A stretch of 36,092 nucleotides of DNA, taken from CAYQTL01 sp964420405. GTDB taxonomy: Bacteria > Acidobacteriota > Thermoanaerobaculia > Thermoanaerobaculales > Sulfomarinibacteraceae. The stretch is taken from NCBI GenBank assembly GCA_964420405.1, contig CAYQTL010000044.1:1-36092 (forward strand). The letters are read 5' to 3'. Of the stretch, positions 1 through 6,817 are shown one piece after another. Within the stretch, counting starts at the first letter, position 1. Each line of letters opens with the position of its first letter. The position numbers and the translations under genes are program-made. The notes below the pieces were generated by a model, which saw only the letters and a list, made by a program, of their open reading frames with translations, had not been told where the DNA came from and made no database searches.

Positions 1-3
1 CGA

Positions 4-27
4 CCCGCGCCCGTCCCCGCCCGCGCG
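4..27. repeat. Possible hexamer arm at window edge
   Basis: Four period-6 units of the form CCCGNN (CCCGCG, CCCGTC, CCCGCC, CGCGCG) lie just before the first gene. They fit the general formula of the arms found elsewhere in the window but are degenerate, and any partner lies outside the window. Chance periodicity in GC-rich DNA cannot be excluded. Confidence 0.3.
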
Positions 28-62
28 CCGACCGAATCTGGATACGGTTGACACGTTGCCAT

Positions 63-1685
63 ATGAGCGACCTTGCTGATCTTGTCCGTTACGGCGGTTG
101 CGTGGGACACCTGAGAGGGTGGGGACGGGTGGCGGTGCGGGGGGCGCACGCGGAGCGGTTCCTGCACAGTCAGCTGACGTCGGACGTGAAGGGGTTGGGC
201 GAGGGTGAGGGGCAGCTGTCGTCGCTGCTCGACCGGACGGGACGCGTGCGGTCGTTCTTCCTGCTGGCCCGGTTCCCGGACCGGTTCGAGATGGTGACGC
301 CGCCGGGGCTGGCGGCGATGACGGCCGAACGGGTGGCCGGGAACGTGATCGCGGACGACGTCGAGGTCGGGACGATCGCCGAGGACGCCGGAGCGCGGCT
401 GGTGGTCGGGCCGGCGGTGCTCGCGGGAGCTGCAGACGGGGTCGATTCCGCCCGTTCGTTCCGCACCGACGCGTTCGGAGCCGCCGGCGTGGTGACGTGG
501 GACGACGCGGAGCTCGATCTTCCGGGGCTTCCCGACGAAGCGCTCGGGATGCTGCTGGTCGCGGCGGGCGTTCCCCGGTGGGGCGTCGAGGTGACCGAGG
601 GCGTGCTCGTGAACGAGACGCTGCTGGTGGAGCGCGCGACCTCGTTCTCGAAGGGATGCTTCCTCGGCCAGGAGACGGTCGCGAAGATCCAGTCGAACCG
701 CGGCGCCGTCCGCTACCCGGTCGCGCTGCGGGTGCTCGAAGGTGTCCCTCCGACAGAGGTCGCCGGCACCGCGTTCGAGGCGGGCGGGCGGGCGAAGGCG
801 GGGACGCTGCTGGCGCAGCTGGAGTGGAGCGGCAGCCGCATGGTGACCGCGTCGCTGCACCGCGACCTGCGCATCGCAGGGCGGCGGCTCGAGTGTCGGC
901 TTCCGGACGGCACGGCGTTCGCGGCGGAGGTGCGATCGCTGCCGCTGCTCGCACCGGAGCGACCGGAGGCTGTCGCCGAGCGCCTCTACCACCGCGGAGT
1001 GGAGCTGTTCCAGGCCGACCACGAGGAGGAGGCGATGACCCTGCTCGAGCGCGCGGTCGCGGTGGACCCCGGGTTCGCCGACGCCTACGAGGCGCTCGGC
1101 GTGATCCTCGGCCGCCACGAACGGTACGACGAGGCGATCGGGTGGATGCGCCGGCTGCTCGACGCCGATCCCGACTCGGTGATGGCCCACACCAACATGT
1201 CGCTGTACCACATGCGCAGCGGCCGGATCGAGGAGGCCGAGGAGGAGGCGCGCCAGGCGGCGCTGGCCGAGATGCGACACCGCCGGGCGGACGAGCACCG
1301 GCGGCAGGCGGAGCGGGAGGCGGCGGAGCGGCGTCGCGTCGAGACCGCCCGCCGCGAGGAGATGTTCCGGCAGGTTCTCGAGCTCGACCCGGAGGATCCT
1401 CTCGCCAACTTCGGGATGGGCGAGCTGCTTCTGGAGCGCGGCGACCACGCTGACGCGGTCCGGCACCTGGAGTCGGCGCTCACGGCCGACCCTCGCTACT
1501 CCGCAGCGTTGCTCGCCCTCGGGCGCGCCTACGAGGGCCTCGACGACGCCGACCGAGCGCGCGAGACGTTCACCCGTTGCGTGGACGTCGCCGCCTCCCG
1601 CGGCGACCTCGCCATCGCCACCAAGGCCCAGGAGGCGTTGACACGCCAGGGATCCCCTCGCCACCAGCGCAGCGCGGCCACCTGA
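63..1685 (+). CDS. ygfZ-like: YgfZ/GcvT-like folate-binding protein fused to TPR repeats
   Basis: 540 residues. The N-terminal ~300 residues are a YgfZ (IbaG/CAF17-type) tetrahydrofolate-binding domain related to GcvT; the signature K-G-C-F-L-G-Q-E is at residues 197-204 and contains the conserved cysteine. The family helps in assembly or repair of certain Fe-S enzymes. From about residue 305 to the C-terminus the protein becomes TPR-like (a 'YHRGVELFQADHEEEAM' helix pair and at least three further repeats), interrupted by a charged coiled-coil stretch rich in Glu/Arg (about residues 395-430). YgfZ homologues are usually about 300-350 residues, so this is a fusion. I chose ATG 63 because upstream in-frame TTG 48 adds only five non-conserved residues; neither start has a clear ribosome-binding site. 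It is convergent with pepT. The YgfZ assignment is firm; the TPR partner is unknown. Confidence 0.9.
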   Translation: MSDLADLVRYGGCVGHLRGWGRVAVRGAHAERFLHSQLTSDVKGLGEGEGQLSSLLDRTGRVRSFFLLARFPDRFEMVTPPGLAAMTAERVAGNVIADDVEVGTIAEDAGARLVVGPAVLAGAADGVDSARSFRTDAFGAAGVVTWDDAELDLPGLPDEALGMLLVAAGVPRWGVEVTEGVLVNETLLVERATSFSKGCFLGQETVAKIQSNRGAVRYPVALRVLEGVPPTEVAGTAFEAGGRAKAGTLLAQLEWSGSRMVTASLHRDLRIAGRRLECRLPDGTAFAAEVRSLPLLAPERPEAVAERLYHRGVELFQADHEEEAMTLLERAVAVDPGFADAYEALGVILGRHERYDEAIGWMRRLLDADPDSVMAHTNMSLYHMRSGRIEEAEEEARQAALAEMRHRRADEHRRQAEREAAERRRVETARREEMFRQVLELDPEDPLANFGMGELLLERGDHADAVRHLESALTADPRYSAALLALGRAYEGLDDADRARETFTRCVDVAASRGDLAIATKAQEALTRQGSPRHQRSAAT

Positions 1686-1717
1686 GGGGCGCCCGGGCTG
1701 CTCTCGACCCTGGACGG

Positions 1718-1740
1718 AAAATCGGCGCCGCGCCGATCTC
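1718..1740 (-). terminator. Rho-independent terminator of pepT
   Basis: A 7-bp GC-rich stem (ATCGGCG / CGCCGAT) with a 3-nt loop at 1721-1737 is followed, on the minus strand, by TTTT. It sits just after the pepT stop codon and is well placed to end the pepT transcript between the convergent genes. Confidence 0.6.
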
Positions 1741-1743
1741 CCG

Positions 1744-3012
1744 TTACGACTTCTCGACCCAGACCGCGAGGATCTCGAGGGCGGCCTCGACCGACTTCTC
1801 CATCCATTGCAGGGACACCCACTCCTGCACCGAGTGGAAGTTCTGGCCGCCGGCCCACAGGTTCGGCGTCAGCAGGCCCATGTAGGACAGCCTGGCGCCG
1901 TCGGTGCCGCCGCGGATCGCCTGCCGCTTGGGGGTGACGCCGACCCGCTCGATCGCCTCGAGGGCGTACTCGAGGACCTTCGGATTCTCCCGGATCTTGT
2001 ACGCCATGTTGCGGTACGACTCGTCGATCTTGATGTCGATCGAGGCGCCGGGAAACCGCTCCCGGACCCGTGCGCAGACCTCCTCGAGGTGGGCCTCGCG
2101 CGCGTGCAGCTCGTCGACCGAGAACGCCCGCGCCAGGACCTTCAGCTCGACCTTCGAGACGTCACCCGACGCGATGTACGGGTGCAGGTAGGGCTGGCGC
2201 TTCTCGGTCGTCTCGGGGAGATGGGCGGTGTCGAGGCCCTCGATGACCGCCGCGGTGACGCGCAGCGCGTTGACCAGCTTGTTCTTGGCGTAGCCGGGGT
2301 GGACGTCGTGACCGGTGACGGTGACGTTGCAGGTGTCGGCGCAGAACGTCTCGTCCTCGATCTCGCCGAGGTCGGAGCCGTCGAGGGTGTAGGCGTAGTC
2401 GGCGCCGAACGCCTCGACGTCGAAGTGCTCGGTGCCCCGCCCCACCTCCTCGTCGGTGGTGAAGGCGATCCGGACGGGTCCGTGCAGGAAGCCCGGGTGG
2501 TCACGCATCCACGCGACGGCGGTCATGATCTCGGCGACGCCGGCCTTGTCGTCGGCGCCGAGCAGGGTGGTGCCGTCGGTGTGGATCAGGGTGTCGCCGA
2601 CCACGTGGCGCAGGTTCGGGTTCTCGTCGACCTTCAGGACGTGGCCGGCGCCGATCTCGATGTCGCCGCCGGGGTAGGACGGGATGACCTGCGGCTGGAC
2701 GTCGTCGCCGCGCGTGCCGAAGTAGGTGTCGACGTGGGCGACCAGGCCGATGGTCGGCACCGTGCCGGAGGCCGGGTGGTCCGGCGGCAGGTTCGACGGC
2801 ACCGTCGCGAAGACATAGCCGTACTCGTTCATGGCCGCGTCGTCGCAGCCGAGCGCGTGGAGCTCCTCCACCAGCAGGCGGGAGAGGTCCTTCTGCTTCT
2901 CGGTGGACGGGCTGCTCTTCGAGGACTCGTCCGATCGGGTGTCGATCCTGACGTAACGCAGGAACCGGTCCAGCAGCTGCCGGCGGTGGTTCTCGTCGAG
3001 ACGGACGGGCAT
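1744..3012 (-). CDS. pepT: Peptidase T (tripeptide aminopeptidase)
   Basis: 422 residues, the usual length for PepT, a cytoplasmic M20-family dinuclear zinc peptidase that removes the N-terminal residue from tripeptides. Visible family signatures are HVDT near residue 93 (metal ligand His and the Asp two residues on), D-D-K-A-G near 152, the catalytic T-D-E-E-V-G near 187, R-G-G-T-D-G-A near 368-374 and the terminal G-G-Q-N-F-H-S metal site near 388-394. Start ATG 3012 has a very good ribosome-binding site (AAGGAGG six bases upstream). A TATACT -10-like hexamer lies on the minus strand at 3036-3041. The region where its -35 would lie is occupied by a GC-rich hexamer arm (3061-3078). An in-frame extension upstream of 3012 runs through repeats and is not coding. 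Confidence 0.95.
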   Translation of the reverse strand: MPVRLDENHRRQLLDRFLRYVRIDTRSDESSKSSPSTEKQKDLSRLLVEELHALGCDDAAMNEYGYVFATVPSNLPPDHPASGTVPTIGLVAHVDTYFGTRGDDVQPQVIPSYPGGDIEIGAGHVLKVDENPNLRHVVGDTLIHTDGTTLLGADDKAGVAEIMTAVAWMRDHPGFLHGPVRIAFTTDEEVGRGTEHFDVEAFGADYAYTLDGSDLGEIEDETFCADTCNVTVTGHDVHPGYAKNKLVNALRVTAAVIEGLDTAHLPETTEKRQPYLHPYIASGDVSKVELKVLARAFSVDELHAREAHLEEVCARVRERFPGASIDIKIDESYRNMAYKIRENPKVLEYALEAIERVGVTPKRQAIRGGTDGARLSYMGLLTPNLWAGGQNFHSVQEWVSLQWMEKSVEAALEILAVWVEKS

Positions 3013-3060
3013 GGTGACCTCCTTCTGGGGGGGAGAGTATACCGAGGCTTCCCCGCCGCG

Positions 3061-3194
3061 TCCGCGCCCGTGCCCGTGCAGCGGAAGGACCGACGATGCG
3101 ACATCGGGGAGGACGCGACACCGGAAGGGACACCGGGACCGACCGGTGTCGCGGGCCGAGGCCTCTGCCGTTCGGGCACGGGCACGGACGCGGA
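3061..3194. repeat. Inverted pair of GC-type hexamer arms with 92-bp core
   Basis: Left arm 3061-3078 is TCCGCG plus two CCCGTG units. Right arm 3171-3194 is TTCGGG, CACGGG, CACGGA, CGCGGA. They are inverted complements of each other over about three units. The 92-bp core (3079-3170) contains its own inverted repeat, CGACACCGG / CCGGTGTCG. The arrangement matches the AT/GATC-type arm pairs later in the window, with CG or TG in place of AT in the variable dinucleotide. Confidence 0.6.
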
Positions 3195-3265
3195 CGGGGG
3201 CGGAGACCACCTTTCTCGAGGTCGGTGTGGGGCGGCCCGCCGCTGTGGCCCGGTCTGCGAAGCCT

Positions 3266-3312
3266 GCCAGCTGGAAGCTGGCGCCACGGGGCCTTGCCAG
3301 CTGGAAGCTGGC
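3266..3312. repeat. Two direct copies of a 17-bp palindromic repeat
   Basis: GCCAGCTGGAAGCTGGC occurs at 3266-3282 and 3296-3312, a 30-bp spacing. Each copy is a hairpin with a 7-bp stem (GCCAGCT/AGCTGGC) and GGA loop. The flanks are partly repeated (cct before, gg after). No gene explains it. It looks like a dispersed small palindromic repeat in a short tandem cluster. Confidence 0.75.
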
Positions 3313-3360
3313 GGGGCCTGCGATCAGGTTGACGGTGCCGAAGCGGTCGCCCTCCACCCG

Positions 3361-3415
3361 TCATCCAGAGCGACCGCAGCGCCGAGAGGCGTGGAGGGAG
3401 TCGAAGGATCTCCTC
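3361..3415. repeat. GTCATCC-AGAGCGA...GTCGAAGGATCTC dispersed-repeat remnant
   Basis: The segment begins GTCATCCAGAGCGACCGCAG and ends GAGTCGAAGGATCTC. I recognise the GTCATCCTGAGCG...AGTCGAAGGATCT pattern as a short intergenic repeat that recurs in several unrelated bacterial genomes. This copy differs at several bases. Recognition is from memory of the pattern, not from a search. Confidence 0.5.
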
Positions 3416-3443
3416 CGAGCTCCGTCCCCCGGTCGCCACTGCC

Positions 3444-3474
3444 TCCGATCCCGATCCCGATCGCGATCCCGATG
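3444..3474 (-). repeat. Lone hexamer arm (5 units)
   Basis: On the plus strand: TCCGAT, CCCGAT, CCCGAT, CGCGAT, CCCGAT, then G. Read on the minus strand this is C-(ATCGGG)n ending ATCGGA, the same polarity and the same end units as the arms at 33120, 33438 and 35289. No inverted partner is seen within the next few hundred bases. Confidence 0.8.
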
Positions 3475-3710
3475 GCAGCGGTCAGGTGCAGCGACAGCGA
3501 CAGCGTCCGACCGTGGGCGACCGCGGTCGCCCCCTCCCGTGGCAGGGTCCGTGCAGCTGCCGGACCGGCCACGGTCGCGGGTCCGATCACCTCTCCGTGA
3601 TGGGCGGTGGGAGGATCGCACCTGCCGATGTCCGGACCTTCGCACGTCCGCATGTTCACACCTGTTCGCCCGGCTCGCGACGCGGGCGTGGACCGGGTCG
3701 CCGCAGAAAT

Positions 3711-3726
3711 TTGAGCGACCGCTCAA
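3711..3726. promoter_or_regulatory. Palindromic operator candidate ahead of cbb3 operon
   Basis: TTGAGCG-AC-CGCTCAA is a perfect 7-bp inverted repeat with a 2-bp centre, set in an AT-richer patch 86 bp before ccoS. The shape suits a homodimeric repressor such as a TetR-type protein. The half-site spacing is two bases too long for an FNR/Dnr box (TTGAT-N4-ATCAA), which would have been expected for a cbb3 operon. The regulator is not in the window. Confidence 0.5.
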
Positions 3727-3811
3727 GTCTCATCTCCTTGCCAGCAAACGAGAGGTCGTGGAACACTGCGTCTGCGGGTGGACGCGCCCGCCGGATCGAG
3801 ACGGGGGATGC

Positions 3812-4012
3812 ATGAGCCTGGTCTACATCCTGATCTGGGGTTCGGTCGCGGTCGCCGGGGCGACCGCCGTGTACGGCCTGGTGTGGGCGATCCGCCACGG
3901 TCAGATGGAGCGCTTCGCCGAAGGCGCCACCAGCATCTTCGACGAGGAGGAGCCGATCGGCGAGATGACCGACCGGTTCCCGGACTCCGATCCTGACGGA
4001 GGTGGGCGATGA
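3812..4012 (+). CDS. ccoS: cbb3 oxidase assembly protein CcoS
   Basis: 66 residues. One N-terminal transmembrane helix (about residues 3-24) is followed by the CcoS signature W-A-I-R-H-G-Q-M-E-R and an acidic F-D-E-E-E-P tail. CcoS is needed for insertion of haem b and CuB into CcoN in characterised proteobacteria. It usually lies at the distal end of the ccoGHIS genes; here it is first, directly before ccoN, and its stop overlaps the ccoN start (ATGA). I chose ATG 3812; the other ATG at 3808 is out of frame. Confidence 0.9.
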   Translation: MSLVYILIWGSVAVAGATAVYGLVWAIRHGQMERFAEGATSIFDEEEPIGEMTDRFPDSDPDGGGR

Positions 4013-5475
4013 CGGCCTTCGCGACCGCGGCTCTCGGCCGGGACGAGATCGCCGAGGCCGGCTGGCGAGGGCCGGTCGACGAGTCGTGCCGCTACCCGGT
4101 GCTGCTGTTCTTCGCGTCGGCGGTGTTGTGGCTGCTGGTCGGCTCGGCTCTCGCGCTGCTGGCCTCGGTGAAGATGCACACCCCCGACTTCCTCGGCGAG
4201 CAGGCGTGGCTGACCTTCGGCCGCGTGCGGCCCGCGCACCTCGGAACCATGATCTACGGCTGGGGCTCCATGGCCGGGATCGGTACGATCCTGTGGTTGG
4301 TCGCTCGCCTGTGCCGCGTGGCCCTGCCGCTGCAGCTGCCTCTGGTCATCGCGTGCGTGCTGTGGAACATCGGCGTCGCCGGCGGGACCTACTCGCTGCT
4401 GGCCGGCGACGGCACCAGCGTCGAGTGGATCGAGTACCCCTACGCCTGGTCGTTCCTGTTCGCCGGCGTGTTCGCGGTCGTGATGGCGTCGACGCTGATG
4501 ATGTTCTCCGGCCGCAAGGTGGGGCACGTCTACGTCTCCCAGTGGTACCTGTTCGGCGCGATCCTGTGGTTTCCGTTCCTGTACGTTCTCGCCAACGCCA
4601 TGATTCACGGCTCCCTGGCGACCGGGGTGGTGCAGGCGTCGGCCAACTGGTGGTTCGCGCACAACGTCCTCGGGCTGTGGTTCACGCCGATCGGGCTGGC
4701 GGCGATCTACTACCTGCTGCCGAAGGTGCTGGGTCGGCCGATCCACAGCTACTACCTGTCGATCCTCGGGTTCTGGACGCTGGCGCTGTTCTACAACTGG
4801 GCCGGCACCCACCACCTGATCGGCGGGCCGATCCCCGCCTGGCTGGTCACGGTCGGGATCGTCGGCTCGGTGATGATGTTCATCCCGGTGACGGTGGTCG
4901 CCATCAACCACCACATGACCATGGTCGGCCACTTCAAACGGCTGAAGGACAGCCCGACGCTGCGCTTCATCGTGTTCGGCGGCATGGCCTACACGGTCGT
5001 CAGCTATCAGGGATCGACCCAGGCGTTGCGGTCGGTCAACGAGATCAGCCACTTCACCCACTACACCGTCGCCCACGCCCATCTCGGGGTGTACGCCTTC
5101 TTCACGATGGTGATGTTCGGCACGGTGTACTACGTGGCGCCGCGGCTGACGGGTCGCGAGTGGGCCTCGGCGGGGCTGATCCGGGTCCACTTCTGGGGGA
5201 CCGCCCTCGGCATGGTGCTGTACTGGGTGGGCCTGTCCTGGGGCGGTTGGCTGCAGGGGACGATGATGATCGACCCGGACGTCCCGTTCATGGACGTCGT
5301 CGCGGAGACGATCCCGTACCTGTGGTCGCGCTCGGTGGCGGGAACGTTGATGACCGTCGGCCACCTGGCGTTCGCCGTCCTCGCATGGAAGATGTTCTTC
5401 GACCGCGAGGCGGGGCTGCAGCGGGGACCGACCCTGCTCTCGCAGCGGCCGGAGCCGGCCGGAGGTGACGCGTGA
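4009..5475 (+). CDS. ccoN: cbb3-type cytochrome c oxidase subunit I
   Basis: 488 residues with about 12 transmembrane helices, the normal size for CcoN, the catalytic haem-copper subunit of the high-affinity cbb3 oxidase in the inner membrane. Likely ligands are His77 (H-L-G-T-M, low-spin haem), His218 in W-W-F-A-H-N-V (CuB ligand), the His268-His269 pair in A-G-T-H-H-L (CuB) and the haem histidines in the H-F-T-H-Y-T-V-A-H-A-H segment near residues 347-357. The tyrosine in P-I-H-S-Y-Y is placed like the His-Tyr cofactor region of the family. The start overlaps ccoS by four bases, and the stop overlaps the ccoO start (GTGA). The length and motifs look fully functional. Confidence 0.95.
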   Translation: MTAFATAALGRDEIAEAGWRGPVDESCRYPVLLFFASAVLWLLVGSALALLASVKMHTPDFLGEQAWLTFGRVRPAHLGTMIYGWGSMAGIGTILWLVARLCRVALPLQLPLVIACVLWNIGVAGGTYSLLAGDGTSVEWIEYPYAWSFLFAGVFAVVMASTLMMFSGRKVGHVYVSQWYLFGAILWFPFLYVLANAMIHGSLATGVVQASANWWFAHNVLGLWFTPIGLAAIYYLLPKVLGRPIHSYYLSILGFWTLALFYNWAGTHHLIGGPIPAWLVTVGIVGSVMMFIPVTVVAINHHMTMVGHFKRLKDSPTLRFIVFGGMAYTVVSYQGSTQALRSVNEISHFTHYTVAHAHLGVYAFFTMVMFGTVYYVAPRLTGREWASAGLIRVHFWGTALGMVLYWVGLSWGGWLQGTMMIDPDVPFMDVVAETIPYLWSRSVAGTLMTVGHLAFAVLAWKMFFDREAGLQRGPTLLSQRPEPAGGDA

Positions 5476-6077
5476 ACCGCGCGGTCATCCTCTACGTCGG
5501 CATCCTGTTCACCGTGCTCGTGTCGTTCGCCGGCCTGGTGACGATTCCGGAGCGGCAGCTCGGGGGCATCGAGCCGCTGGAGAAGGACGACGGGAGCTTC
5601 TACCCGGTGCCGCCGACCGGCCTGGTCGCGGAGGGCCGGAGGGTGTACCGCTCGATGGGCTGTATCTACTGCCACACCCAGCAGGTCCGGCCGGAAGGGT
5701 ACGGCGCCGACATCGAGCGCGGCTGGGGGAGCCGGCGAACGGTCGCCCGCGACCACATCTACGACGACCCGCCGCTGCTCGGCACGATGCGGACCGGCCC
5801 CGACCTGGCGAACATCGGCGTCCGGCAGCCGAGCGAGAACTGGCACCTGCTGCACCTGTACAACCCGCAGATCACCTCGCCGGGCTCCACCATGCCGCCA
5901 TTCCCGTTCCTCTTCGAGCGGCGCGAGGAGGGGATCGAGCTGCCGTACGACGCCCTCGACTTCCCTCCCGACTGGCAGGAGGAGGGCGTCGTCGTGGTTC
6001 CGACGACCGAGGCCAAGGCCCTGGTGGCGTACCTGAAGAGCCTCGACGCGAGCCACCCCGTGCCGGAGGTGGATTGA
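5472..6077 (+). CDS. ccoO: cbb3-type cytochrome c oxidase subunit II (monohaem)
   Basis: 201 residues: an N-terminal membrane anchor (residues 4-24), then a periplasmic cytochrome c domain with C-I-Y-C-H at 64-68 in the typical G-C-I-Y-C-H-T-Q-Q-V context. The later T-M-P-P-F-P segment supplies the probable methionine ligand. CcoO passes electrons from CcoP to CcoN. Start GTG 5472 follows GGAGG and overlaps the ccoN stop. The stop overlaps the ccoP start (TGATG). Confidence 0.95.
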   Translation: MNRAVILYVGILFTVLVSFAGLVTIPERQLGGIEPLEKDDGSFYPVPPTGLVAEGRRVYRSMGCIYCHTQQVRPEGYGADIERGWGSRRTVARDHIYDDPPLLGTMRTGPDLANIGVRQPSENWHLLHLYNPQITSPGSTMPPFPFLFERREEGIELPYDALDFPPDWQEEGVVVVPTTEAKALVAYLKSLDASHPVPEVD

Positions 6078-6817
6078 TGGCCCCCGCCGACGACAACAGC
6101 CTGAGCACCAAGGAGACCAGCGAGGGCCGGGTCGTCGAGATCCACGAGCCCATCTATCGCGAGCACGCCGAGCCCCGGGACGGTTACGAGCCGCCGCCGA
6201 TGTGGCTGTGGTTCTTCGTCATCGGTCTGATGGGCTTCGGCGGCTGGTACCTCGGTCAGTACAGTGCCGACTTCGACCCGTCGGTCTACTGGGATCCCGC
6301 CGGCATGCGCGCCGGCGGCAGCGCCCCGGCCGTGGCGCCGACTCCGGTGGACCCGATGGTGCTCGGCAAACGGGTCTACAACAACTGCTCGGCGTGCCAC
6401 CAGGCGGACGGCCAGGGCGTGCCGGGCAACTACCCGCCCCTCGACGGCACCGACTGGGTCAACGGCGACCCCGCTCGGATGGCGGCGCTGATCCTGCACG
6501 GAATCGAGGGCGAGCTGGTGGTGCTCGGGGAGACCTACAACCAGGTGATGCCGAAGTGGAGCCACCTCTCCGACGAGCAGATCGCCGCGGTGATGACCTA
6601 CGTCCGCTCGTCGTGGTCCAACGATGCCGGGGCGGTCGAGCCGTCGCTGGTCTCCGCGGTGCGGGCGGCCACCTCCGATCGGCGCGCGGCGTGGCGGGCC
6701 GCCGAGCTCGAGGAGTTCACCGAGGGCTTCGAGGAGCCCCGGACGGCGTCCGGCGACGCCGGGCAGGACGGTCCGGAGGACTCAGGGGGCGGCGGGGATG
6801 CGGCCGCCGGCGGCTGA
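6077..6817 (+). CDS. ccoP: CcoP-like membrane cytochrome c with a single haem site
   Basis: 246 residues. A soluble N-terminus (1-40), one transmembrane helix (about 42-60) and a cytochrome c domain with C-S-A-C-H at 104-108 and a probable methionine ligand in Q-V-M-P-K-W near 160. After about residue 180 comes an acidic, low-complexity tail. Classical CcoP carries two CxxCH haem sites in about 290-310 residues; only one is present here, so this is a monohaem electron-entry subunit. No separate CcoQ gene is present between ccoO and ccoP. Position in the operon and the N-terminal anchor support the CcoP role. Confidence 0.85.
   Translation: MAPADDNSLSTKETSEGRVVEIHEPIYREHAEPRDGYEPPPMWLWFFVIGLMGFGGWYLGQYSADFDPSVYWDPAGMRAGGSAPAVAPTPVDPMVLGKRVYNNCSACHQADGQGVPGNYPPLDGTDWVNGDPARMAALILHGIEGELVVLGETYNQVMPKWSHLSDEQIAAVMTYVRSSWSNDAGAVEPSLVSAVRAATSDRRAAWRAAELEEFTEGFEEPRTASGDAGQDGPEDSGGGGDAAAGG

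Larger units (their letters stand above)
3013..3811. other. 800-bp repeat-rich intergenic region
   Basis: No credible gene is seen between pepT and ccoS; long open frames here follow repeats and are not conserved. In order it holds the pepT promoter region, an inverted pair of GC-type hexamer arms (3061-3194), two copies of a 17-bp palindrome (3266-3312), a GTCATCC...GAAGGATC-type dispersed repeat (3361-3415), a lone hexamer arm (3444-3474) and a 16-bp palindromic operator candidate (3711-3726) ahead of the cbb3 operon. Confidence 0.7.

Noticed and set aside
48..62. TTG start and TTGACA as start codon or promoter of the first gene
   Set aside because: The hexamer is too close to the ATG to be a -35 for this gene, and the added residues are not conserved in YgfZ proteins.
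3266..3312. CRISPR array
   Set aside because: Only two short palindromic copies with a 13-bp gap and no cas genes in the window.
3011..3660. Several open frames across the pepT-ccoS spacer
   Set aside because: They owe their length to GC-rich period-6 repeats and palindromes, have no family features and conflict with the pepT start defined by its ribosome-binding site.
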